DNA from: Agelas oroides
Taxonomy: Eukaryota > Porifera > Demospongiae > Agelasida > Agelasidae
Assembly (NCBI GenBank): GCA_949130485.1
Contig: OX422197.1
Span: 4,571,193-4,635,192 of the forward strand
DNA length: 64,000 nt
Direction of reading: 5' to 3'
Positions 23,190 through 37,200 of the stretch are shown piece by piece. The position numbers were made by a program, and so were the translations under genes. Numbering within the stretch: the first letter of the stretch is position 1; every line of letters starts with the position of its first letter. The notes under the pieces are model-generated. The model worked only from the letters and a program-made list of their open reading frames with translations. It was not told the origin of the DNA and searched no databases.

Positions 23190-23652
23190 TTGTGTAGTTA
23201 ATAACTTGCACACTTTTCCTTCAGCTAAAATTGACTTCCCATTGTGTAATAGTTCCAGTTAATTATTGCAGTAGAGTAACTGTTGTAGTAAGGCTATTGT
23301 GACATATTCAGATTTCCCCCCTACTGTATAAACTGTAGCAAACCAGTTCAAATATGATTGTTGTTGTAATTGCAAGTCCTGCAGCAATACTTTGGGGTCA
23401 TAAATAGCAACAGAAAATGAAAAAATGTTCCTACTAAGTGGTATAATGGGACAAAATTAAGGTGCTACTAGTACTGTTTGGGGATCGGATGACTGACAAA
23501 AACATGAGGTTAATAACACACTATAGCAATAACAACACTTATAGCAACACAACCAGAGGGTACAAAACAAATGCACAGCATTGACATAAAGCATAAAATT
23601 GTCCCAAGATGAAATGATTTCTGCCTATACGAAAATGTTTACATGTTGACTG

Positions 23653-23658
23653 AATAAA
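23653..23658 (+). terminator. Polyadenylation signal for the NHE gene
   Basis: Canonical AATAAA 464 bp after the stop codon on the + strand. It sits only 63 bp before the stop codon of the convergent bHLH gene, so the two 3' UTRs probably overlap. Confidence 0.5.
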
Positions 23659-23720
23659 GTGATAGACAGCAATAGTTGAACATTGGAGCTGATAATATAA
23701 TTGAAGTGGGAAATGTAGTG

Positions 23721-24041
23721 TTACTGTCCATAAACACAGCCATACAGTGGCACACTACCCGTTCTTTGCCACACAGGTGGTGATACACTATGTGGTGGGG
23801 GTGGTAAATGTCCAGTAGGAGAAGACATATGTTGTATAGTTGCTAACGGTGAACAGTTTGGTTGTGATATGTGTCTAGTAGAATATGCTGGACCATTGAT
23901 TCTTGCCTGTGCCATGTGAAGTGCGACTGCCGAGTCACTTGCTGTCCTAGTGAAAGCTGGAGGTCGGACACCGATTCCAGGTGATAAGAATGGAGGAGAC
24001 AGCTCAGCTTCTGATGGACTGTAATCGGAGCTTGCACAATC
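23721..24041 (-). CDS. bHLH exon 2 (106 codons plus stop)
   Basis: Acceptor TTACATAG, then frame [18 protein letters not shown] onward, rich in Ser, Pro and His, ending YGCVYGQ then TAA. The phase fits exon 1 and the intron is 220 bp. Confidence 0.82.
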   Translation of the reverse strand, partial: DCASSDYSPSEAELSPPFLSPGIGVRPPAFTRTASDSAVALHMAQARINGPAYSTRHISQPNCSPLATIQHMSSPTGHLPPPPHSVSPPVWQRTGSVPLYGCVYGQ

Positions 24042-24858
24042 CTATGTAACAGCATGAAACAATGATTCATATGAGTTGTGTGACTAAGGTGTGCAGGTGT
24101 TCTGCACAATTTTCAAACTAGACAAAACATCATGCACTTGAAACCAACGATTTGCCCTTCGGCTATGTAAACCACTTAAATCTTGTATGAACATGCGTAG
24201 TATCAGCTAATGTACGGCATCTCAAACTACATTCGGGGGGTTGACCAATAACGAAACTCACCGATGCAGACGCAAAGTAAGAAGGCTGCACTCGGTAATG
24301 TTGGTAGTTGCAAGTTGCGTAGTCGCCGTATTCGCTTTTGACCTGGACTCCGGGGTACGAGGATGGAAGGCCGAAGCCCGAGCTGTGCATAAATCCTTCT
24401 TGGGTTTGGTGGAACAACTGTACGTCGTCTCCGTGCACAACAGCGGGATTTCTTAGCAGAGATGTTAAGTCCTCGATATAGGAACAGGCTAGTTTTAGTG
24501 TGTCAATCTTGGAAAGTTTTCGATTGGAAGGATAAGTAGGCACCAACTCACGCAATTGATCAAATGCACCGTTGACTGTATGCATGCGTTTTCTCTCGCG
24601 ACTGTTTGCAGCCATTCTCTTGATTCTTTTGTGCTCCACCACCACTGAATCTACCTCGTATTCGCCATCGTCATCTGAACTCGTACCCACGCTGCTAGGA
24701 CTTCTGCTCTCGTACGGTCTGTGTCTCTGCTGCCGAGATTTGCAGGGCCGCCTCTGGCACAAAGGCGATCCCTCACGATCTTGAACCGTTTCTGTTGTGG
24801 ATACCTCCGGCGGTGAATCGCCATGCGATTGCACAGACGATGCTGGAGAATCGGCCAT
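23721..24858 (-). CDS. Group A bHLH transcription factor, two exons, 305 aa
   Basis: Nuclear DNA-binding regulator. Exon 1 is 24858-24262 and exon 2 is 24041-23721, joined in phase 0. ATG at 24858 is in a good context (ACAATGG) with an in-frame TGA eight codons upstream, so the start is secure. Residues 77-135 form the bHLH. The basic region contains NSRERKRM, with the Asn, Glu and Arg that contact an E-box in this superfamily. Helix 1 is [17 protein letters not shown], the loop contains NRKLSK, and helix 2 is [18 protein letters not shown]. The rest is Ser/Pro-rich and acidic at the N-terminus and Pro/His/Ser-rich at the C-terminus, with no PAS, Orange or zipper region. It is like atonal/neurogenin and PTF/Fer-type factors; I cannot fix the subfamily. 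Known relatives dimerise with E-proteins, which is family knowledge and not shown here. Confidence 0.9.
24262..24858 (-). CDS. bHLH exon 1 (199 codons)
   Basis: Carries the start codon and the whole bHLH domain. It ends GCA TCG before donor GTGAGT. The open frame continues past the donor for 33 codons of unrelated sequence, which I read as intron. Confidence 0.88.
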
Positions 24859-27800
24859 TGTATTGCTGTAGTAAGTGAATCAGTTATCCTGACTTCGTTC
24901 TGCAAGTGATCTGTACAAGTATCTTTACGAGCATGTAAATATACTAAAAGAAGCCCTGAAAGTGTTCCGTACGTTGTATAATTGTCGAATTTATGGCTCA
25001 CAATGGCCAAGTCACTGCAGGAATGAGATCTACACCTTCAAGATACACTTTGCTATGTTAGAGTGGTCACACGTGTCAAGCCTTTATACAAAAAACATGA
25101 GGGCGGGCTGTATTATTCATAGCCGGTTAGCATGTTTGCGGCTTGTCGTAGTAATAGGCTTGTATGTGTGGTTGTCGGTATTCTCAGAATGTCAGATGTT
25201 ACAGTATACAGGTATCAATGCGTACATATACTAGTTCGTAGCAAGTTGGTGTAGCTGCTTACATGCTGCCCTGGCATTTGCCACACTTTGTTGCAGTATT
25301 GTGTCTGCAGGAGTTCTCTAGTGTGCATAAATACAATACCTTCCACAATACACACACACATATATATATATATACTATATTGGGGCACGATATCATAAGG
25401 AAACAGAAGAGGAAAGTAATGGAAGGGAAAAAGTACTGCAAGCCAGATAGAGAAATGCCTCATACCCATTCAATGACAGCACCACATTAGTAAATCTGAA
25501 CAGGCATTGTTTACAGTAACTAACACCCATGTATGTACTGAATGGCAAAATAACGGAGGTCACAATGATGTAACTCTGTTCTCTTTCACTGTAGACTTTA
25601 ATAATAAACTAATACATGTATAAAATTTGTTTGGATGTACATAATCCAGACAGCAATCAAGTAGGCATCTGTGACTCTGGTGATAAAGAAGAAAAGAATA
25701 GAGTAACCGTCATACAGAAGGTTTAACTACGTAGCTATACCCTAAGCAAAGTGAACCAAGTTTTGTATATTTGGGCTCAATCCTTCAAGTGTCGTTGCAA
25801 TTTAATTAGCAAAAGTAAGAGTGGAACAAAATGTAAGGGTCATTATGCAGATAGTGTCACATTCTCAAAATACCAGGCTTTTGATGAGTGTTTTAATGAC
25901 ACAGCTCCAGTACATAAGCACTGTAATACTGTATTCAAAGGCTGTAGTTGTGCTGGGCAACTTAGTGTACACTCTCAAAAGAAAAGCATGCAGAAACATG
26001 ACGAAAATTGCTGTCAGTCTAATTAACACTTTCCAGAACATCAAGCTTCAGAAAGAACACTAAATATTACCATACCGACTTAAAAGGACAAGTACAATCT
26101 GATATGTTACTGATACATCCACCCACCACAAAGGTTTTACACATGGGACTATATAACTATGCAGGTTCTACCATTCTAGATGAATTAACTAAAGATGTGA
26201 TCACACATTACCAAACTACCCAAAGAAGGAACAATTAATGAAGAGAAATGATCTAACATGTGAGATAGATGCACTTGTTTAACATCATGCTATGATCTGT
26301 TGCTGCAATTGGAAATTATGCTGCTATTGCTAACAGTGTGAAATTTAAAACTACAGGAGTATTGTAAGCATGAAATATTTTACAATTAGAGAAAAGGTTT
26401 ATTAATATTACACTTGGCATAGCAACAGTGGTTTTGTGCTGGCCGATTATGAGGGTCATGCAAACACAGAAAATACATTTTTTAAGAAGCATTTATGACA
26501 GCAAATGTCTACAGTAACCTTGAAGGGGTGGATAAGCACAAAGCTAATCACCACATTTAGAATAATGGTAAGTGTTGATCCCATTAGTCAATTTACAAGT
26601 GATCAAAATGTCTACACCTTCTCTTCCTAAATGGGGTGCTAACCAGACATCAAAGGAATCATGAATATGTGGTAACCAACACTGCTGGGACTGGAGACCA
26701 AACAGTGACACTATATACTAAGAGTGACCTCCCCCTGGCACCTGCACAGCAGCTGAGCACCACAGGGAGAAGCCAGAGCACTCAGAAGGGTTGCAGCCAG
26801 AAGCTAGGTGAGTTCGCAGGTAGGAAGCAGTTCATGATGCAATCAACACCATTCATTTAGTGTGTACTGGCTAGGCCTGCACTCAACGCAGCCCAAGAGC
26901 TTTCAATATTGTTTTTCTGCTGCAATTCTCCCGATTCTTCTTACTACATATTTATACTCCCTCTTTGGGTTTAATGAAGTGCCAATAGCTGTGGAAGTCA
27001 CACAGTCATGCATTGCTGCATTGGCTGGCAACATGAGACCATGTGTGTTCCTCTTGCAACCTTCTACCCATTTCTGCCATTTTGCACTAGACAATGCCCC
27101 TGATCTGGCTGATTTCTGTCTAATTTTCCAGCATTACGCTTCTTACTTAAGCGTTCCATGCAGCAATTACGCAAGCAGATAAAATGTAGGGCTGCAGTCT
27201 ATTTACGTAGGATTAGGTTGGTCTGTTTAGCTCACAGGTGAAACGACTTTAGGGGGTGGTGGCTGCACTTAAGCTGTCTTTCTGTGCTTTCATTTATACA
27301 CTATCAGACTGTTTTCTTGCTCTTTTTCCAACAACATATCAGCCAAGATCACCTGTGCGCCTCTCAATGCTAGCACTAGACTGGAGGCTCTAAATTGTAT
27401 TCATAAGCATAGCAATGTTTGCACACCTACACATGTCCCTACCAGATTCTACTCTGCAAGATTAGTAGTCTCATGCTGAGGTACTTGGCAACTAGATTGA
27501 GTCTTCTGAAATATAATCATCACACACTGTAATGGTGTTATTCATCACCACTACAGGAAAACTCAACTGCAACATAACATCTGCACAACTATGCTTTATG
27601 ACTGTTACCGCCATAGTATAGTTTAGAGCTGCCACTTGTCTTATGATTTAGTTTTATACTAGGCATGACTAATAGTCCTGTCCCTCCAGTAAACAATGCA
27701 TTTGTGATCCACATTGCATGGCAATGGCTACACCAATTATTCTTTGAAAGTGAGCTTTTAGGGGAAGCTGTGTGCACACAGAATGAAAATTGATGTACAA

Positions 27801-28188
27801 CAGCTTCGGCTTACTTGATCCCCCTTGGACTGTTGCACTAGCACTGAGCTTTTGCGCGTGCAACTGAACATCTATTTCCGGTAAAAGGATGGGTATTCAA
27901 TACGGGCATACAATAAGAAGGGATACCTGCGAGTAAGCTCTTTACAGTGGTTTCTGCACTCGACTGAATACCTACTGGGGAGATAAGCAATGGTCTTTAA
28001 CACCTTGGATAACATCCCAACATGTCCACCTAAACTGGGTTATGTGGATTCATAGGCCAAGAAGAATCCTTCTCTGTGGATGTGAGGGTAGGCAAACGTA
28101 CTTTTCCTGCTAGCAACAAGCCTTTCAAAGTGCTTCCTAACAGCTTTTCACATCCAAAAAAGAAGACAAAAACTAGGTAAAATTTGTG
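24859..28188. other. Intergenic region between the bHLH gene and the SLC26 gene
   Basis: No recognised gene. It should hold the bHLH promoter (right of 24858) and the 3' UTR of the SLC26 gene (left of 28189). A short CA/TA repeat lies at 25350-25375. The open frame at 26862-27182 (106 codons, +) resembles no protein I know and has no splice context, so I do not call it. Confidence 0.5.
25069..25076. promoter_or_regulatory. Palindromic E-box upstream of the bHLH gene
   Basis: ACACGTGT contains CACGTG about 211 bp upstream of the bHLH start codon. A GC-box-like GGGCGGG lies at 25102. bHLH genes are often autoregulated through E-boxes, but a 6-bp site is common by chance, so this is only a candidate. 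Confidence 0.25.
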
Positions 28189-28259
28189 CTATGGACACTT
28201 CCTGAGTTCAAACGGTTCCATCCATGCCCCAACATCGGCAGCGTCATACAATGAGGTTG
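28189..28259 (-). CDS. SLC26A11-like: SLC26 last coding exon 17
   Basis: Acceptor ATGTTCAG, completes Ala, then TSLYDAADVGAWMEPFELRK then CP and TAG. Chosen because it is the next in-phase acceptor with an early stop; the tail is not conserved enough to prove it. Confidence 0.55.
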
Positions 28260-31200
28260 CTGAACATGAACAAAACATTCCCAAACAGCTATTACAAAGA
28301 AAAGGACTAAACAGACCACTTTGTCAAAGGTACTGCACATGACGCAAAGTGACGTGACATACGATGCATGCAGGTTTTGGCCCTTGGACTATCACATACA
28401 GCTAAAAGTATGGTTAGTCCATGGAAGTTTTGAACAGACTGTAATAAACTTACCTGAATTCATCTCCAATGCTGTTTCCAACGAGGACAAAAAGTGGATG
28501 TTTTCAATTTTTGCTTTGTTCAATAATTTCTCCACTTGTGGCTACAAAAGAGATAGAGTAGTAAATTGTATTCATAATAGGGCAAAGGCTGCAGCTACGT
28601 ATTAGCTAATCATGTTGTAGTTGGCATGATACACAACAATGACCTTTAAACTTTGTTAGCCATGCAAAGTAACAGACTGCTAAACCAAATGGATTTATTT
28701 ATCCTTCTGCACTCTGAAGATTGTCATGTGCCGACACTGTCAGCAAAGTCGAGAGATAACTCATCACTTCATTTAGCCTCCTTGCTATTAGATATTCTTA
28801 AACTACATTCATAAGTACATGAAACATGACAGAAGTGTGTTACAGAATATAGCATAATGGAAACACACACAATTAACTAACAATATGGTAAGATTAGTAT
28901 GTAGTTAGCATATAAACACTCACAGTACCACCACTGATCATCAGAAAGTAGACACATCATAGTCTAAAGTATGCAAAAACAGAGGAGGAAGGCCTGGTCC
29001 ATTTTATCACATGAATGCCGTCAGTGTTTACCTAGACAGAGGGGGGAGGGGTCCCTGACGGAAAGAACATGCTGGAAGCCTTTCCTTGTAGCATCTGCCC
29101 AAGCAATGAAGTTCCAAGGGTTCACGAAGCAAAAAAACTTACCACTCAACGTTCAGAACAAAAAATCCATGTATGAAAGGCATTCTTTCAATCAGGGACC
29201 CCTCTCCCTCTCTGCATGTTTACCATTCTCATGATAAATGGAGCAGGCCTTCCTCCTCCATTTTTGCATACTGTAAGTGATCAAGAACTGGAGGTCTAGA
29301 ACAAGGCTAGTAAAGCCATGAAGGGCAAATCTAATTAGCAACTCAATCAGAGGTTTCCTACTAGCAATGCTTTGAACTGCACTCAAGTGGCCAGTTCTAG
29401 GAACTGTGCAGTAGCGCTCTAGGGTCCTTTATAACCTCCTCAAAGCTGCAGACACATACCACAAACAAATTGCCAATTTAGCCTGAGAAAATCAATTTAT
29501 TAGTGAGGTTCTTGGTTGTGACATGGAGGCTAGAAGTACTCTCTCAAGACAAGGCTACATCATAGAGAGAGGAGAGGATAAGAGAGAAGGCTTGCTGTAG
29601 CAGAACAAAGTGAAGTGGAAGCACGTGTTCAGAAAGTTAAGTGAGGGGGCCATGTTCCAGGGAGGCAGTCCTGTAATGAAGAAGACCTCAAAATGGCTAA
29701 ACACTTTGCTGCAGCAGTAGAGGAACAAAATGGCTACCAAGACTGTCAAGTTAAAGTAGAGAGTTTTTATAGTAGAGCGTTTTGCAAACAGCTCAATGCT
29801 CCTCTGCAATGAAGGTACACACAGAGACTGCTTGCTTAGCCTCTGAACAGGTATGTATTACTAACTTGTTGAAATACAAGTGATATAAACACAATGCATA
29901 CCAGATAAACTTATGTCCCTATCAAAATTTTGGAGTTGTTTCCACGAAATGCGAGCAGATCTCAAGAGATTAAGAAGTTAATGGTTTATGCAATTCTCAC
30001 TACAAGAGTATACGCATAATTTCTCACCACATAATTTCTCACCACATGCAGCAATACAAGACATTTCAATTTTATAAATTATTAAAAATTGAAATGGAGT
30101 AGGTTTTGGTGTCTGTCGCTGCTTCTCAGTCACATGTAGTTACATAACCTCTGCCCACTTCAAAATGTGGGCAAGCTATATACTGTAGTCTCGCAAAAGA
30201 GCGCCCATCCTCGAAAGAGTGCCCACCCCCTACTTTTGGCCCAATTTTCTGTAAAGGGTCAAAGTTTACTAGAAAGAGCACCCACTCTGGAGCAAGCTTT
30301 GCGTGGATAATGGAGTGCTTTCGTTGAGTGTTGAGAAGTACAGCCTCAAGCGCTATGCATATCTGAGGTAAGAAAATTAGCATATACTTTACCGAAGGGT
30401 GGCTTTGCGTAGGACATGCTAATGCAGCTTCACTTGCTAGCTACACCACACACATGGCGGCGTGCTGCTGTTGTGTGCCGTCAGAACTTGAGCTTCCAAG
30501 GCCAACACGTTATTTTCATTCAATACTTCAGCAAATTCGAGGGCATGGGCGCTCTTTCATGGTTAAATATGGAAACACTTGAAAGAACGCCCACCCCCCT
30601 TTTTGGCAGGCTTATAAGGTGCTCCACCCATGGACTCTCTTTTGCGAGACTACGGTATATGTTACAGCCGGATTTCAAACCTTTGACCAGTTTGTAAACT
30701 GTTCAACCGGATTATAAGCTGATCGGCCGGATTTAAAACCGGTCTGGTCGAAGTCAAAAAGCAGGTCAGTAAGCCTGTGTGTGGGGTCAAAAACCAGGCC
30801 TTTCAGTATCCAATCCGCGCTGGCGTTGGTTGGGTCTCACTTGCGAGACTATACCTTGCCTGCATGCTTGTGTAAATTGTTCAGCCAACTTTCATGCCAT
30901 TCGGCCCACAGGCTGTTTTTTTGGCAAGCTTGTACAGCTTTCATGCCATTCGGCCCACAGGCTGTTTGTTTGGCAAGCTTGTACAGCTTTCATGCCATTC
31001 GGGCCGCTTGTAAACCATTCAGCCAACTTCCAAGTTGTTCGGCGAGCTTTCAAACCATTCAGCCTGGTTTCTTACAAACGTGCAATCGGTTTGCAACATA
31101 TATTTTATTAACTCCAGTGGATGTTCATTAGCTAGTTGTGTGCACACAATTAAGCTGTGTCTACACTTTATAGAAGACATAACCTTCTAATTAGTGACTG

Positions 31201-34200
31201 TCATTATACCAAACACAAGCTGAGAAAAGAGCCTGGGTCCGAGGCTACTTGACCACATGCAATAATAATGCAGTAAGCCAGAGGTGGCCTGGAACAGCAT
31301 GTAATAGGACTTTCAAACCTTCAACAAAAAACCTCCTAAGTATTATAATAGTCACACTGCTGCCCAGCATACCAATATTTGGCCTGCCAGTGCTGTGACT
31401 TCATGTGTGTATGACAGGATGATTACACTGGCTGAGTAACCCCTTCACAAAGTATTTTCACCCTCCATTAACTATCAATTGATGCTCACAGACCGCAAGC
31501 AAAACGGATACTACCAGTAATTTAAAGAATTACACCTCCCTAATCCCAGTTAGGAGTTGTTGTGTCAGGTGGGGGGGACACCAACAAGCATAATTCCATG
31601 CGGAAGTCTTCCACAAATGAAGTGGTGCATTAGGAGTCAAGGATCTGTGTCTGTTGGTTTGCCTCGGAAGCGTTTCCATTTAAGGTTAGATGTGAGTTTG
31701 GAATCAATAACAGTTGGAGGTGGGCTAGGGAAGGATGACAGGTGGGGCTGAACAGTTTGGGGGGAGAGGTTATGGCCAAATAGTTCAGTAAGGGTTATAG
31801 GGTTGAACAATTGTACACTATGGTAGGGGTTGCCAGTAGAGTAGTGACACTACAATATTGTGTCAGTGTGGATGGGGGGGGGGGGGGCAATGTGCTGCAT
31901 GAATAAGTCATACTTTACCTACATCATGCTTATGAGCCTTCACTGCACAGTCATATTAATTCAGAGGTGGAGTTATGCAACTTTGCACACCTGAACAACA
32001 ACAGAGCTACTACCTTATACACTCGATCTGGCCTGTAACTTAACACCCCAACATCCCATGCACAACACATGTATCAAGTTCGCACCACAATAAAGCATGC
32101 ATGAGCAATTCCAACATACCACACTAACATCATAAAGGGTCATCCACATCACACAAATCCACATTAAAGCAACCAGTTGACTCACAGACATAATGCTCTC
32201 AACATCCAGGAATTGTTTTGACCTGACAGCACAGAATTATCTCATTTGATCACATTTTAGTCTGCAAACAATGTTCTATAAGTCCAAGGTAGTTCAAGTC
32301 ATGTCAACCTTGACAGCAAATTCTATAATCTGTGAAGCAAGGAAGCTTCTCCATAGGACTACTGACTTCATCAGCCTTATTGAAGAAACTGACATAGCCT
32401 CCAAGTCTTACAATGTTATACCATTGTGTCCTAACACTATTGTGACATCATGCACAGTCTAAGCACCTTACTTATATCCAGTATAAACTTGTTAAAACCG
32501 ATGGAGGCCCACAACAGACCAAAACATGTGAGTAGACTTAGTTTTATTGGGAATCCATACCAGTCATTGGTATCATACATACTTGTTTTGAAGTTTTGTG
32601 CAGGTAGGTAAAATGCAAACATTGGAGAGAGAGAATTCTGTAGAAAACACCTTGAGCCAAGCTGAGAATTGAACCTGGGACCTTCTAAATACTAGACGTA
32701 CATTCTTACCAATGGTAGAGTGTCTGACCATTCGGAAGGTCCAAGGTGGATCCCACATTTTACTGCAAATCCCCCCTGATTCCCTCTCTCTCTCCTAACT
32801 TATATCTGGTAGAATACATATTTCGGTGATCACTACAGTAGTGTATACAAGGGCACTTTCCACTTCTGTAGATCCTTTGATCAATGATATTATTATTATT
32901 TTAATTAGTAGGGGATAACTTGTTTGTCCATCATTTGAAGGACAATACATAGTTTCTTGTTCTGGTTTCAGAGTTTTGTAAATCGTATGCTTCCATGTTC
33001 TGAGATTCCTTGGGAGCATAAGTGGTTGTTTGTGCAACCAGAACTCACATTAGAAGTACAGCCTCTGACTTTTGGCTACATATGGTATTCACTTTACCAC
33101 AGTTTAATGTTTTTCATACATGCAGATAATTGAGATGATGGGTAAGCATTACACACCTATATAGTATATCCCTTCAATACTATGTATGCCACTACTGCAT
33201 TCCACTCGAGCGAAATGCTATTTTGTTTTTGACAGCTCAGGTATCACCATTTTGTAAACACCCAGTGCTGGCCAAAGTATGGCAGTCTATGTATATGTAA
33301 AGCTACTGGTTAAAAATACACTATGCTACTGGATTTGTTTATCCAAGTACCACCCTGTGGAGTATGGATTGTAGCATGCCATTCGTCTTGTAGAAATATT
33401 CACACGGTGTACTATTGAAGTGCTAAGATTTAGTCTTGTGGTATCAATACTTTTAGCTCCAGTTAATATTCCTCTTTATTCAGACTATTACAACAGTTCA
33501 AGAATGCAATACCAACCGATATTTGCAGCTGCGCTCATTCTGTGTACCACTTGAGTCCACTCGCATTTCATTTTGCCAGAAAAAATTACAGCAGATGGAA
33601 CATTAGCAGGGTTCATATGTAAACCATATTATTGAACCTGTTGACCCTGAGGTGTCCCGTAATGGAATAAGCAAATACTTTCTGATGTGGGGAGTGTCAA
33701 GTTGGGGGCAAATCAACCTTGTTTGTTAACCTCCCATGAGGATAATGTGAGTAATAACGTTCTTTATGGTAAATTATTGCATGTGTAGGATCATAAATGC
33801 AATATGGAATAAGCAAATACTTTCAGATGTGGGAAGCGTCAAGTTTAGGGCAAATTAATCTTGTTTGTTCGCACTAAATAATTAAACTTACCTCCCATGA
33901 GAATAAAAAAAGGTAAATAATGTTTCTTTATGGAGAATTATTGCATGTGTAGGACCATAGATACAAATGCCAGTCCATCTTATGTCACTGGAGGTGCAAT
34001 TATTCACAAAGGAAGCCAATGACCTTGAAATGATATTCATGTGGCATCAAATTGCCTGCAATGTTTACTTAATGGACCATTTTTGGCCATGGTGATTGAG
34101 AGCAAAGCAAGACCATGCAGTAGGGGTATGTGAGGTATGCAGCAAGACAGGGCAGTTGCAGTGGAACACGTATATCCTCAGCATTCCTAAAGACAAACAT

Positions 34201-37200
34201 CCAATTACCATAGTGAAAAAATCATTGAGACTGTGGGCATTGCCTACCCCCCCCCCCTCCTTTCTGATAAAGTGTATTTATGATTAATTACAGTCTATAT
34301 TGGCAGCAATGAATACTTGTTAACTTGCTATGTGCCGACTCTAGATGAAGATCAAAACACCAAAATATCTATCACATAAATAGTCACTAGTAGCAAGATT
34401 TGGGTATGCTCAGAGTCATATGTCATGTGTGCCAAAATTAAGAAGACATTTACTACATTTTAGCAACTGTGAAATACCACCTTCTGTACTATTGAGTAAG
34501 ATTATCACTAGTTATGGTTTATGGTTTCACTGACATTGTATGATTTTGATACCTCAGAAAGGTGCTCAAACACTCCATACATTGACACACAAAGTCCATT
34601 ATCACCATGGCATGTGACAAAATTCCCACACTTCTTTTAGCCTCTTTTCTGATGACATACTTTGCACATGACAAAAGTCTGGCAAGGTCATGAAGAGTAA
34701 CATGCAGTTGATATTTGAGAGTATCCAAAATGATGCATAGTAACTCCAAATGATTTATGGTATGCAGTAATGCTTCAGTACATACTAGGTGTCTGACCGT
34801 CATATACATAAAACATAGGACTGGTGGTACACAGATGTTACACCCAGTGCATACAGTATGCTAGATCCAATAATCCCCACATGGAAACCTTTGCAGCTAC
34901 ATACGCATTAACAATCTCAGTGTCAACTAATTGGCTCTCAGCTGCCTCTCAGTGATGTGCAAGTAAAAGGAGTATCAGAAACCACACTGAAGGTACTGTT
35001 GTCTGGTTTTGTTGTTATTATTAGCCTTGATGAGCTGAAGAGCTGGTAAGCATAAAGTTGGTTTTCTGCCATCAGTGATGCAACGAAACAGAAACTGGTC
35101 AAGAAGGAAACCATTCCAGATCTGTTGCTGGGAAACAATCTAGTTGCCACAAAAATGCAGCAATCTAAGGACAGCCTCTTGGCTGTTTGTGTTCAAATTC
35201 CACTTCAATTGTGGCAATTAGGTATGCTGCTCTCATAATTCATACGTCATTTGGAGGCAGTTTCAAGAGGTTGTGTCCTGTCAAAACTTCAAGCCTCAAC
35301 ATTCCTTGGGGGAATTAAACCAAGGGGTGGTGGCTTGGCATGCAAAAAGTGATGCAAAGGAGATGTGACTTCCCAAATCTGCTCAATCTGTTCTTTGGAT
35401 GGTCATATAAATACTATTAAATAGTCGTACAGACCCATTGTGGTGGTGAAATCCCTGTGAAAATACTGCTCGTACTAATGACCTACATAGCTAGCTTTCT
35501 GCACATTAATGTAATTTATGTCCTTTGGGCATGAATAGTCATTCATGGATTGTCACAATAAGTCACGCACTGCAGTAAAAGGAATCATTTCCAGTGCTAG
35601 ACACATTCCCTACATACCAGCCACCAACAATGCAACAATTAATGCAAGGGAGTGGCTTTGAATCCCCTACTTCAAGCCGCATGGGGTACCATAACTGTGA
35701 CACAAACAGTCACACCTCCAAGCTTCTTGTTGACCAAATATGCTGAACACTGCCACACGCCTCAGTCATTCATAACCAATCCTTCACTGGTAGCACAATG
35801 ACATAGTGGCACCTACATATACAAATATCCAGCTAGTGCTGGTTACTAACCACAAATCACCACTTGCATGTGAATTGGGTGCACATACTCTAATTTATAA
35901 ACCTGACGTTGACGTGCAATAAACTAAGGCGGGGTGCAATGTTTAACATGCCCAGTGTGGCATGATCCAAAGCTAAGGCATGGTAGCTCTACTGTAGTGC
36001 GAATTGAAGAACCCGAATGTTTAACTACTTAGTGGGTATCGTGCTATGGCACCAAACTGAAATCATAAATTTTATTATGACTGAGCAGACAAACCAGCAA
36101 GAAGACCTAGCATGTAATTCTTGGAAATCAAATTGGGCATTTCATTACTTAATTACCAGATATGTGGGTTGAAGAGGAAATAGACTTTTGCACTTGAGAT
36201 TCTGCATTCACAGAACTTGCTTCCTTGCTGTCTAACAAAGGCATGTAGTGTTGTTTACCCTCTGGTCAGAACTGTAAAATCATTGCATGCATGCATACTT
36301 ATTTATCTATCGCTTGCAACTATGACATCAATGCATACTAGCAAACAGCAGAAGACTGGTAAATTACATACATAAATGACTGTTTAGCAATGACATACAC
36401 ATGTACAGCCATGCTGGTAAGATTCTGGGTACTGCTATGTGAGTTATGGGTAGTAGCTTCAAATACATAATCTAGCACAACCCCCCCCTTCCGACAAACC
36501 AGGGGTGTCCCTGTATATACTATTCGGCATGTATGGTTTAAGCAGAATGTATACACACACAAACTGATTGCTAGGATCACACACAGTGTTAAAACAACAC
36601 AGCAACATAGTAGGTGGCAATAGCACAATGGAGGACAAAGGGTTTACATAGTGTTGAATATGTCAGTATGTATGCACGTGCAGTTTGAGTGCTTACAAGT
36701 TCATGCACTTCTGCAAGGCTCTTCTGTGTGTGCAAGCAGGTACATAGTACACAGCACTATTCCCAGGCTCTGCCCAGTTTTTTGTTCTTTATATTGAGTG
36801 TGGGCACACAAGGGCTCAGAACAGCAAGGGTAGTGGAGGGTGAATGTCATACATACAAGACATTGAGCAGGTTGTTGGTTGAACAATATGCAAAAGTTGC
36901 CTATTTGTTCAGAAAATTTTTGCTATTTGCCAATTACCGTATTTCTTCGAATAGATGCCACACTCGAATAGTCACCGCCCTCAAATAGTAGCCGCAGCTG
37001 CTATAGGCGGCACACACACACATGCGAATAATTTCTGACAACGGTCATCGGGCTGGCGCTAGGGCTGTTCGTGTTGTACGACTTGTTCCCACGGCTGACA
37101 GCAGGATTGAGGGGCTGCACTTACTACTGAAAGCATCTAACAGTCATCACTGTATCACTCATACGTACCTTATCCAGCCGTTGTTGGTGTCTGCGGGCTT

